A stretch of 6,696 nucleotides of DNA, taken from the NCBI GenBank assembly GCA_016928375.1, contig JAFGKX010000079.1, positions 1 through 6,696 of the forward strand. The letters are read 5' to 3'. The stretch comes from Candidatus Omnitrophota bacterium (GTDB lineage: Bacteria > Omnitrophota > Gorgyraeia > JABMRG01 > JAFGKX01). The notes below the pieces were generated by a model. That model saw nothing but the letters and a program-made list of their open reading frames with translations, was not told the DNA's origin and did not search any database. Shown in pieces: positions 1-6,162 of this stretch (its first letter is position 1; every line of letters starts with the position of its first letter). The translations under genes were made by a program, and so were the position numbers.

Positions 1-40
1 CCCTTACGCCGGTTAATTCTGGCGTAAGGGGTTATTTTTT
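1..40. terminator. Rho-independent terminator-like hairpin, possibly bidirectional
   Basis: Bases 1-10 and 21-30 are perfect reverse complements (10-bp stem, CCCTTACGCC against GGCGTAAGGG) around a 10-nt loop. On the plus strand the stem is followed by a T-rich tract ending in six T at 35-40, the classic intrinsic-terminator layout, which would end a plus-strand gene lying left of the window. On the minus strand the hairpin starts 8 nt past the stop codon of the ATPase gene, so it could also end that transcript, but the downstream T-tract needed for that direction lies outside the window. Confidence 0.75.
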
Positions 41-1343
41 ACAGATAATATACCGGGGCGAACAAAATTTTTGTTTTACCCTTTTTCATAATCCCCCAGT
101 AGTCTTTTGTAAGTACTATCGCATGGTTTGGATTAAACGAACCCATGAAGCTTACAATGCTTTTTGACAGTTTCTCCTGTGTAAAAGGGGAATATTTTAT
201 CTCGATAGGTATAATATTATTTTCTGCATGCAGAATAAAGTCTACTTCAGCCCCTGCCTTTGTTCTCCAGAAATTTATTTTGTTCATGCTTTCATATAAT
301 TCATTAAGCCTTATAAAACAAGCATTTTCGATAATTGCCCCGGCATCAGAACGTTTTTCCAGCGCGTTCATATTCTCCATCAGATTATTTCTGAAACCCA
401 TATCCAAAAAGTATATTTTAGGGTTTTTAGAAAGTTCCTTCTGCCTATTTTTAAAAAACGGTTTTATCTGCCTGATGATAAAAGTTTCTTCCAGCATAGC
501 AATATGTTTTTTAAGGCTGCGGTATTCAAGATTTGATGAACGGCTTAAGTTTTGATACACGGTAATATTGCCTATCTGCGTAGCTAAATACTGAGATAGC
601 AGGAATAGATTTTTTTCGGTTGCTAACTCCAGAAGAGTTTTAATATCCTTTAATATGTAATTATTGTAAATATCCGAAAGTATTTTTTTACGTTCTATGT
701 CAGTTTTTGCCAACGTTACGGCAGGATATCCTCCCCATGTTGCGTACCCTTCATATTCACGCAAGAGTTCTCCATAAAACAGATCCTTGCCGCGCTTTAT
801 ACCAGCGTGTTTGCCTGTAAACATATAAGCAGATACCTTTTTGTAATTTTCGTCATAAACAGCCCATAGCCTTTTATCGAACACGCTTAAATATTCTCTG
901 AAGCTGAAAGGGAATAAATTAAAATTTAGTATCCTGCCGACCATGTATTTTCCTACGTTGGCTTTTATGTCAAGAGATGATGAACCTGTAATTATAATTT
1001 TTATGCCCTTTAACGTATCATATATTAGCTTTAATTTTTGCCCGCCGCCTTGCGCGTATTGAAATTCATCTATCATAAGATAAAACTTTTGCCCGGTGTC
1101 TTTAGGCATAAATGATTTGACAAATAGGACAGGATCCCTTTCAAATTCCATAAGCAATTTCCTGTCTTCAAAGGTAATGCCTTGTATTAGGTGCTTTTTA
1201 ACCTTTAGCTCATTAACCAGATATTCTTTTAAAATTCCTAGGAAAACGGTTTTGCCGGACTGCCGCGGCCCGATTATCGAGATGAATTCATTCCTTTTTA
1301 TGAATAGTTTTATTCTATCCAACAAGTCTCTTTGTATGATCAT
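39..1343 (-). CDS. AAA+ ATPase, AAA_14/DUF4143 family
   Basis: A 434-residue cytosolic P-loop ATPase with no signal peptide or membrane segment. The N-terminal AAA_14 domain shows Walker A GPRQSGKT (residues 25-32), Walker B ending LMIDEFQ (89-95, D92/E93), a sensor-1-like IIITGSSS (116-123), and R137 in the GRILNFNLFPFSFREYL stretch typical of this family. The C-terminal DUF4143 region (about 195-385) contains WGGYP (203-207) and ends in EVDFIL (366-371) plus PIEIKYS (379-385). That D-x(n)-ExK pattern resembles the PD-(D/E)XK nuclease fold noted in these proteins. Length is normal for the family. The start is set by ATG at 1341-1343 with GAGG 6 nt upstream (1350-1353). The gene stands alone, divergent from the purH cluster, with its own promoter. 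The biological role of the family is poorly defined; no partner antitoxin or substrate gene is visible, so I assign no function beyond ATPase. The family call is secure. Confidence 0.93.
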   Translation of the reverse strand: MIIQRDLLDRIKLFIKRNEFISIIGPRQSGKTVFLGILKEYLVNELKVKKHLIQGITFEDRKLLMEFERDPVLFVKSFMPKDTGQKFYLMIDEFQYAQGGGQKLKLIYDTLKGIKIIITGSSSLDIKANVGKYMVGRILNFNLFPFSFREYLSVFDKRLWAVYDENYKKVSAYMFTGKHAGIKRGKDLFYGELLREYEGYATWGGYPAVTLAKTDIERKKILSDIYNNYILKDIKTLLELATEKNLFLLSQYLATQIGNITVYQNLSRSSNLEYRSLKKHIAMLEETFIIRQIKPFFKNRQKELSKNPKIYFLDMGFRNNLMENMNALEKRSDAGAIIENACFIRLNELYESMNKINFWRTKAGAEVDFILHAENNIIPIEIKYSPFTQEKLSKSIVSFMGSFNPNHAIVLTKDYWGIMKKGKTKILFAPVYYL

Positions 1344-1370
1344 TTAAAACCTCACTTTTTATGCATAAAA

Positions 1371-1397
1371 TGCAATTATAGTATAACTATTATTGCA
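1371..1397. promoter_or_regulatory. 27-bp near-palindrome, candidate operator of the ATPase gene
   Basis: The arms TGCAATTATAGT (1371-1382) and ACTATTATTGCA (1386-1397) pair at 11 of 12 positions around a 3-bp centre. The site covers the whole -10 element and most of the spacer of the minus-strand promoter, which is where a dimeric repressor would block RNA polymerase. A second short dyad, TGCAT-AAA-ATGCA (1362-1374), touches it at the expected transcription start. The palindrome is seen directly; a regulatory role is inferred. AT-rich sequence gives chance dyads easily, but 11 of 12 pairs at this position is suggestive. Confidence 0.5.
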
Positions 1398-1408
1398 GGG
1401 AATGTCAA
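1380..1408 (-). promoter_or_regulatory. Sigma-70-like promoter for the ATPase gene
   Basis: Read on the minus strand, a perfect -35 TTGACA (1403-1408) is separated by exactly 17 bp from TATACT (1380-1385), a 5 of 6 match to the -10 consensus. Transcription would start near 1373, giving a leader of about 30 nt that contains the GAGG ribosome binding site (1350-1353) before ATG at 1343. Confidence 0.75.
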
Positions 1409-1430
1409 GTTTTTTATGCGATATTTTACA

Positions 1431-1459
1431 TTGCATTTGGACAGGATTTTTGGTATAAT
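1431..1459 (+). promoter_or_regulatory. Extended -10 promoter for the purH-folC-mnmE-folE cluster
   Basis: A perfect TATAAT (1454-1459) is preceded by TGG (1451-1453), matching the TGn extended -10. TTGCAT (1431-1436) sits 17 bp upstream as a weak -35, which an extended -10 can tolerate. Transcription would begin near 1466, leaving a leader of about 235 nt before purH. That leader is long for a housekeeping gene and is occupied by the repeat structure at 1496-1691. The -35 boxes of the two divergent promoters are about 22 bp apart, so their RNA polymerase footprints would overlap or abut. Confidence 0.6.
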
Positions 1460-1495
1460 TTGTGTCCTTTTATATACTAAATATAACAATAGGAA

Positions 1496-1683
1496 GCAAA
1501 GTCCCTCGCTAATAGCAAGTCCTCATATTTATTCGGACTTTAGTAGTGCTCGTCCCTCATATTTAATTGGGGACGAGTCCCGAACGGATGTGAGGGGCTC
1601 GGGACAATTTTTGCTTCGCCCCTCGTTAACTGAAAATGAGGGCAAACTCGGGACGAAGTCCCGAATGGAATGAGGGACTTCGC
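1496..1683. repeat. Palindrome-rich repeat element in the purH leader, MITE-like
   Basis: About 188 bp dominated by a GGGAC/GTCCC core in both orientations, roughly eleven occurrences or near-copies. The ends, 1496-1510 and 1669-1683, match as inverted repeats at 12 of 15 positions. Internal hairpins seen: 1517-1522 with 1535-1540 (AAGTCC/GGACTT); 1549-1556 with 1570-1577 (CTCGTCCC/GGGACGAG); 1577-1583 with 1599-1605 (GTCCCGA/TCGGGAC); 1620-1624 with 1638-1642; 1648-1654 with 1658-1664; 1654-1662 with 1674-1682. The 25-nt stretches at 1572-1596 and 1652-1676 are diverged direct repeats, and CCTCATATTTA occurs at 1521-1531 and 1555-1565. No convincing coding frame and no clear target-site duplication are present. 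It could be a non-autonomous mobile element, a REP-like cluster, or a structured leader. Confidence 0.6.
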
Positions 1684-1691
1684 AAAAATTG
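1605..1691 (+). promoter_or_regulatory. purH: Potential branched leader RNA structure closing at the purH ribosome binding site
   Basis: CAATTTTTGC (1605-1614) and GCAAAAATTG (1682-1691) form a perfect 10-bp outer stem. Inside it are a hairpin at 1620-1642 and one of two mutually exclusive hairpins: 1648-1664 (7 bp, GAA loop) or 1654-1682 (9 bp, 11-nt loop). The outer stem ends on the first G of the GGAG Shine-Dalgarno (1691-1694), so folding could limit ribosome access. The pairings are exact; regulation is inference. It does not match a riboswitch class I recognise. Confidence 0.4.
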
Positions 1692-1694
1692 GAG
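1691..1694 (+). promoter_or_regulatory. purH: Ribosome binding site deciding the purH start
   Basis: GGAG lies 6 nt before ATG at 1701, ideal spacing. It overlaps the in-frame TTG at 1689, so initiation at that TTG would lack a usable site, and the ATG gives the family's usual N-terminus (V-K-I-K-K-A-L-I-S-V-Y-D-K). Confidence 0.8.
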
Positions 1695-1700
1695 ACTACA

Positions 1701-3413
1701 ATGGTAAAAATCAAGAAGGCGTTGATAAGCGTATATGATAAAACCGGCCTTTCTGAATTTGTGAAAGGTTTAAAAGAACTCGGGATAGAGATTATATCTA
1801 CAGGCGGAACAGCTGAATTTATAAAATCGCAGGGCGTAGCAGTAAAGAGCATGTCGGATTTGACGGGTTTTCCTGAAATTTTGGATGGGCGCGTAAAAAC
1901 ACTGCACCCTAAAGTACACGGAGCGCTTTTGTCTTTGCGCGAAAGCCACGCGCATATGCAGGAGGCGAGGCAGCATGGCATAGAGATGATAGACATGGTC
2001 GTGGTAAACCTGTATCCTTTTATGGAGGTAATTAAAAAGCCGGGCGCAGGAATAGAAGAGGTGCTCGAAAACATAGATATAGGCGGGCCTGCGATGATCC
2101 GCTCTTCTGCGAAAAATTACCGTTCCGTAGCCGTTGTATCCGGGCCTGGGCAGTATAATAACGTGCTTAATGAAATGAAAACCCGTCGCGGCCTTGTATC
2201 GGATGAGACTCTTTCAATGTTAGCTGTCGAGGCATTTAAAGTTACATCCGAATATGATAAGGCTGTAAATGAGTATCTTAGAGTAAAAATATTACCCAAA
2301 CAAAGCGTAGAACATAAAGTTGAAACAATAGAACAGAAGACAGAAATAGCAGGCCCGGCGCCGGAAAAAGAAACACCGGCTTCTATTATTCCGCCTCAGG
2401 TTTCAATGCCCCAGCCTGCCGTACCCCAGCCTGCGGCTTCTGCAGCTGCGCCATCAATTTTCCCTGAAATATTTAATATCAGCCTAAAGAAATCCGAGGA
2501 CTTAAGATACGGGGAAAACCCTCACCAGAACGCAGCTTTTTATAAATACGCCGATTCTAAAGAACCATCAGCTGCATCCGCAAAACAATTACACGGAAAA
2601 CCGTTATCTTTTAACAATATACTGGACCTGGACGCGGCATTGGAAATCGTAAAAGAATTTGACAAGCCCGCAGCCAGTATAATAAAACACACAAACCCAT
2701 GCGGCGCAGCTTTTGCGGATACGCTTGCCAGGGCTTATGCCGATGCCCTTGAATGCGATAGAATGTCTGCTTACGGAAGCATAGTAGGATTAAACAGGCC
2801 TGTGGATATAAATACAGCAGAGGCTATTCTCTCATCAGGTTTTGTAGAATGCATAATTGCCCCCGGATACGAATCAGCTGTGCTTGAAAAGCTTAGAACT
2901 AAACCCAATATGCGTATCCTGGAAGCATCTGTTTTGACTGAAAAAAGAGACGCTGCCGAATACTCGGTAAAAAAAGTTATAGGCGGGCTTCTTATTCAGG
3001 AAAGAGACCTGAAGGACCTGGATAGGGCACAATTACGCATAGTTACAAAGAAGAAGCCCCAGGCCGACGAGGTTGAATCGCTTTTATTTGCCTGGAAAAT
3101 CGTAAAATACGTAAAATCGAACGCGATTGTACTTGCAAAAAATACAAAAACAACCGGTATGGGCGCAGGGCAAATGAGCAGGGTTGATTCGGTATATATA
3201 GCTGCTTATAAAGCCGGTAAATCTGCGAAAGGCAGTGTTCTCGCCTCCGATGCTTTTTTCCCGAAAGCGGATGGCGTAGAAATGGCTGCGAGAAACGGCA
3301 TTACAGCCATAATACAACCAGGAGGCTCAAAGGCCGACGAAGAAGTAATCGCCGTCGCCGATAGATATGGGCTTTCCATGGTATTCACAGGCATGCGTCA
3401 TTTTAGGCACTAA
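1701..3413 (+). CDS. purH: Bifunctional AICAR transformylase / IMP cyclohydrolase PurH
   Basis: A 570-residue cytosolic enzyme for the last two steps of de novo purine synthesis: AICAR plus 10-formyl-THF gives FAICAR, which is cyclised to IMP. The N-terminal MGS-like cyclohydrolase domain (about 1-197) shows STGGT (33-37), GFPEILDGRVKTLHPKVHG (56-74), DMVVVNLYPF (98-107) and IDIGGPAMIRSSAKN (125-139). The transformylase domain (about 257-570) shows DLRYGENPHQ (267-276), SFNNILD (303-309), the catalytic K329-H330 in KHTNPCG, TTGMGAGQMSRVD (484-496), ASDAFFPKADGVE (515-527) and the canonical C-terminus FTGMRHFRH. All key residues are present. The oddity is a low-complexity Pro/Ala/Glu/Gln linker at about 198-256, making the protein roughly 40-60 residues longer than usual (about 510-530). 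The first gene of the cluster, it ends 7 nt before folC. Identification is secure. Confidence 0.98.
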   Translation: MVKIKKALISVYDKTGLSEFVKGLKELGIEIISTGGTAEFIKSQGVAVKSMSDLTGFPEILDGRVKTLHPKVHGALLSLRESHAHMQEARQHGIEMIDMVVVNLYPFMEVIKKPGAGIEEVLENIDIGGPAMIRSSAKNYRSVAVVSGPGQYNNVLNEMKTRRGLVSDETLSMLAVEAFKVTSEYDKAVNEYLRVKILPKQSVEHKVETIEQKTEIAGPAPEKETPASIIPPQVSMPQPAVPQPAASAAAPSIFPEIFNISLKKSEDLRYGENPHQNAAFYKYADSKEPSAASAKQLHGKPLSFNNILDLDAALEIVKEFDKPAASIIKHTNPCGAAFADTLARAYADALECDRMSAYGSIVGLNRPVDINTAEAILSSGFVECIIAPGYESAVLEKLRTKPNMRILEASVLTEKRDAAEYSVKKVIGGLLIQERDLKDLDRAQLRIVTKKKPQADEVESLLFAWKIVKYVKSNAIVLAKNTKTTGMGAGQMSRVDSVYIAAYKAGKSAKGSVLASDAFFPKADGVEMAARNGITAIIQPGGSKADEEVIAVADRYGLSMVFTGMRHFRH

Positions 3414-3420
3414 AAAGCAC

Positions 3421-4755
3421 ATGAATTATTCGCAAGCTATAAAATATCTGAATTCTTTTCAGAACCTGGAAAAAAAACCATTTTTTGATTACAAGAAATC
3501 GTTTAGGTTAAAAAGGTTTTATAAGCTATGCGATATAATAGGGCATCCCCAGGATAGTTTTAAATCCATTCTTATTGCAGGCACTAAAGGCAAAGGCTCT
3601 ACTTGCGCTATGCTGCATTCTATTCTGACTGAGGCAGGGTATAAAACAGGCCTTTACACCTCGCCGCACCTTATCGATGTGCGCGAGAGGATAAAATTAA
3701 ACAAAACCGCTGTAAGCAAAAAAGAATTTTCATGGCTTATGAGCGAAATAAAAGATGCAATTACGTATGCAAACCCTGAGTATGCGTTGTATTATAAGGA
3801 CATTACATTTTTTGAGATTCTGACCGCCGCGGCATTTTTATATTTTTCAAAAAAGAAAATCGATTTTGCCGTGCTGGAAGTGGGTTTAGGCGGAAGGCTC
3901 GACGCTACAAACGTTGCCTGCCCTCTGGTGTCCGGCATAACATCCATAAGTTATGATCATACTGATTTTTTAGGTACTACATTGAGAAGCATAGCGAAAG
4001 AAAAATCAGGAATAATAAAAGAAAACTCTTTTGTTGTAAGCGCTCCGCAAGACAGCCCCGCCGGAAATGTTATAGAAAACATATCCTGCAGGCAGAACAG
4101 TAAATTATTTATCATCGGCAAAGATATTAAATACAAATGCGCATCCGTAAACTTTCATGGCACTACTTTTGATTATGAAGGCAGCTATGCTAATTATAAA
4201 AATATAAAAATTCCTTTAACAGGCGCCCATCAGGCGCAGAATGCGGCAGTTGCCCTGGCAATAGTGGAGGTATTAAAAGATTATTATTATTATCCTATAA
4301 GCAAAAAAAATATCATCAAAGGGCTCAAAAAAACAAAATGGCCGGGCAGATTTCAGATGTTGCATAAAAATCCGTATATAATAGTTGATGGCGCACACAA
4401 TAAAAGTTCTGCCGAGGCGCTTAAGCGGGCAATAAGAGATGTTAATGGAAAAGAAAAAATAGATACCCTTATTTTCGGCTGTTCCGTGGACAAGGATATA
4501 ACAGGCACAGGAAGCGCTTTATGCGCAATGGCTAAAAATGTTATTTTTACAAAATCCTCTTCTCCGAGGGCAGCAGACCCGGCCACACTCCTGAAGCTTC
4601 TTTCCGGGCATTGCTGCAATTCAGTTATAGCCGATACCTCAAAAAAAGCGCTTATTCTTGCAAAAAAACTCACGCCGCATAACGGCATAATGCTCATTGC
4701 CGGTTCATTATTTTTAGCCGGAGATATGATTAAAATCCAAAAACATGTCAAATAA
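3421..4755 (+). CDS. folC: Folylpolyglutamate synthase / dihydrofolate synthase FolC
   Basis: A 444-residue cytosolic Mur-ligase-like ATPase that adds glutamate to folates and, in many bacteria, also to dihydropteroate. Motifs: P-loop GTKGKGST (54-61; many family members have N in place of the first K), YTSPHL (79-84), the EVGLGGRLDATN signature (153-164), DHTDFLG (179-185), AKEKSGI (192-198), GAHQAQNAAVAL (268-279), WPGRFQ (307-312), DGAHN (323-327) and C-terminal AGSLFLAGD (427-435). Length is typical. ATG 3421 is chosen because it gives the usual MNYxxAxxYL opening; an in-frame ATG at 3367 lies inside purH. No strong Shine-Dalgarno precedes it (only AGG at 3405-3407), so translation probably depends on ribosomes finishing purH 7 nt upstream. 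It overlaps mnmE by 11 nt. Whether it has one or both activities cannot be told from sequence alone. Confidence 0.96.
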   Translation: MNYSQAIKYLNSFQNLEKKPFFDYKKSFRLKRFYKLCDIIGHPQDSFKSILIAGTKGKGSTCAMLHSILTEAGYKTGLYTSPHLIDVRERIKLNKTAVSKKEFSWLMSEIKDAITYANPEYALYYKDITFFEILTAAAFLYFSKKKIDFAVLEVGLGGRLDATNVACPLVSGITSISYDHTDFLGTTLRSIAKEKSGIIKENSFVVSAPQDSPAGNVIENISCRQNSKLFIIGKDIKYKCASVNFHGTTFDYEGSYANYKNIKIPLTGAHQAQNAAVALAIVEVLKDYYYYPISKKNIIKGLKKTKWPGRFQMLHKNPYIIVDGAHNKSSAEALKRAIRDVNGKEKIDTLIFGCSVDKDITGTGSALCAMAKNVIFTKSSSPRAADPATLLKLLSGHCCNSVIADTSKKALILAKKLTPHNGIMLIAGSLFLAGDMIKIQKHVK

Positions 4756-6145
4756 TTTAAAAGATACGATTTGCGCTATTTCGACCCCTGTCGGCGAGGC
4801 GGGTATAGGCATAGTGCGCTTAAGCGGTTCAAAGGCCCTAAAAATAGCGGATAGGATATTTTTGCCCGGAAACGGTAAAAAACCATCAAAGATGAGCGGG
4901 TATATGCTGCATTACGGACATATAGCGCAGCCATCATCCGGCAAATCCAAGGCGGAAGTTATCGACGAGGTATTGCTTGCTGTAATGCGCGCGCCAAAAA
5001 GTTACACAAAAGAAGATGTGGTTGAAATAAATGCTCACGGCGGAATAGCATGCCTTAAGAAGATATTGAGCCTTGTTGTTAAAAAAGGCGCCCGCCTGGC
5101 CCAACCGGGCGAATTTACAAAAAGGGCATTTTTAAACGGCAGGCTTGACCTGTCGCAGGCAGAAGCTGTTTTAGATATGATAAACGCGAAGACCGAGGAC
5201 AGCTTAAGGGCAGCTGCTTTGCAGCTTGAAGGCGTATTATCAAAGGCAGTAAAAGGCATAAGGGGCAGTATACTTGAAATACACGCGGATATAGAAGCAT
5301 TGCTGGATTTTCCGGATGAAGAGCTGGATATCGCTGAAAAAAATAACATCAGGTCAAAATTAAACAGGATAATCTCTGCGCTGAAACAACTTCTGAAAGA
5401 AAGCGCCGGGGGCAGGATTTTGCGTGAAGGCATAACCTGCGTTATATGCGGCAAGCCCAATGTCGGAAAATCCACGATTATGAATAGGCTTTTAAAGCAG
5501 GAGCGGGTTATTGTAACTGCTGTGGCAGGTACAACCAGAGACGCAATAGAGGAGACAGTGAACCTCAACGGCATTGCGTTGAAGATAGTGGATACGGCAG
5601 GCATTGTAGAACCTGAGGATGAACCGTCGAAGGCAGGTATTCTGCTAAGCAGAAAATATATAGATAACGCAGATTTGATATTGTTGGTTATAGACGCAGG
5701 CTCCGGGCTTAAAAAAGAAGACCTGGAGATTATAAACAGCATAGCATCAAAGAAGGCGCTGGTAGCGTTGAACAAAATAGACCTTACCGCAAAAATAAAA
5801 CCACAGGATATAAAGAAATACCTTGCCGGTAAAAAAATCGTAAAAATTTCCGCTAAAAAAAATATAGGCATCAGGGAGCTGGAAAACGCTATCCGTAGTA
5901 TGGTGTGGTCAGGCGGGGTTTCATCCGCATCACACGCTATGATTACGAATGTAAGGCACGAGGCAGCGGCAAAACAGGCGCTACGCGCGCTTGAAGAAGC
6001 GGTAAAAGGTATAAATACAGGCGCAGGTGAAATTACAGCGCTGTCTTTAAAGCAGGCAGGCGATGCATTAGGGCTTATAACCGGAGAAGTTCTAGACGAT
6101 GATTTGCTGGACAGAATATTTTCAAAATTTTGTATCGGTAAGTGA
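4745..6145 (+). CDS. mnmE: tRNA-modifying GTPase MnmE (TrmE)
   Basis: A 466-residue G protein that, with MnmG, installs the (carboxymethyl)aminomethyl group on U34 of certain tRNAs, using 5,10-methylene-THF as carbon donor. The N-terminal folate-binding domain starts with [26 protein letters not shown] sequence (7-28) and includes AHGG (97-100) and [22 protein letters not shown] (120-141). The central helical region holds the inserted G domain: G1 GKPNVGKS (236-243), G2 TTRD (263-266), G3 DTAG (283-286), G4 NKID (343-346) and G5 SAK (369-371). The C-terminus ends in the diagnostic FCIGK with catalytic C463. Length is typical and nothing is missing. The start codon lies inside the end of folC, with no good close Shine-Dalgarno (GGAG at 4720-4723 is 21 nt away), so coupling to folC is likely. 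MnmG is not in the window. Confidence 0.98.
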   Translation: MSNNLKDTICAISTPVGEAGIGIVRLSGSKALKIADRIFLPGNGKKPSKMSGYMLHYGHIAQPSSGKSKAEVIDEVLLAVMRAPKSYTKEDVVEINAHGGIACLKKILSLVVKKGARLAQPGEFTKRAFLNGRLDLSQAEAVLDMINAKTEDSLRAAALQLEGVLSKAVKGIRGSILEIHADIEALLDFPDEELDIAEKNNIRSKLNRIISALKQLLKESAGGRILREGITCVICGKPNVGKSTIMNRLLKQERVIVTAVAGTTRDAIEETVNLNGIALKIVDTAGIVEPEDEPSKAGILLSRKYIDNADLILLVIDAGSGLKKEDLEIINSIASKKALVALNKIDLTAKIKPQDIKKYLAGKKIVKISAKKNIGIRELENAIRSMVWSGGVSSASHAMITNVRHEAAAKQALRALEEAVKGINTGAGEITALSLKQAGDALGLITGEVLDDDLLDRIFSKFCIGK

Positions 6146-6162
6146 CGAAAGCGAGGCAGGAA

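Noticed and set aside
1332..1673. 113-codon plus-strand open frame across the divergent intergenic region
   Set aside because: It covers both promoters and the repeat element, starts within the ATPase gene, and has no domain-like sequence.
1496..1691. CRISPR array in the repeat-rich leader
   Set aside because: Repeats are short, in both orientations, diverged and irregularly spaced, with no unique spacers of constant length and no cas genes.
1689..1700. TTG at 1689 as the purH start, adding four residues
   Set aside because: The TTG overlaps the GGAG Shine-Dalgarno that serves ATG 1701, and the extra residues are not part of the family N-terminus.
1466..1700. Known purine, ZTP or THF riboswitch upstream of purH
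   Set aside because: I could not find the conserved core sequences of these classes as I know them; the structure seems built from repeated GGGAC palindromes. A covariance-model search would settle this.
1529..2074. 181-codon minus-strand open frame spanning the purH leader and 5' end
   Set aside because: It is antisense to the conserved purH N-terminus and runs through the palindromic repeats; no family resemblance and no ribosome binding site that I can see.
3367..3420. Upstream ATG at 3367 as the folC start
   Set aside because: It would overlap the conserved PurH C-terminus by 47 nt and add 18 residues not seen in FolC proteins; ATG 3421 gives the usual opening.
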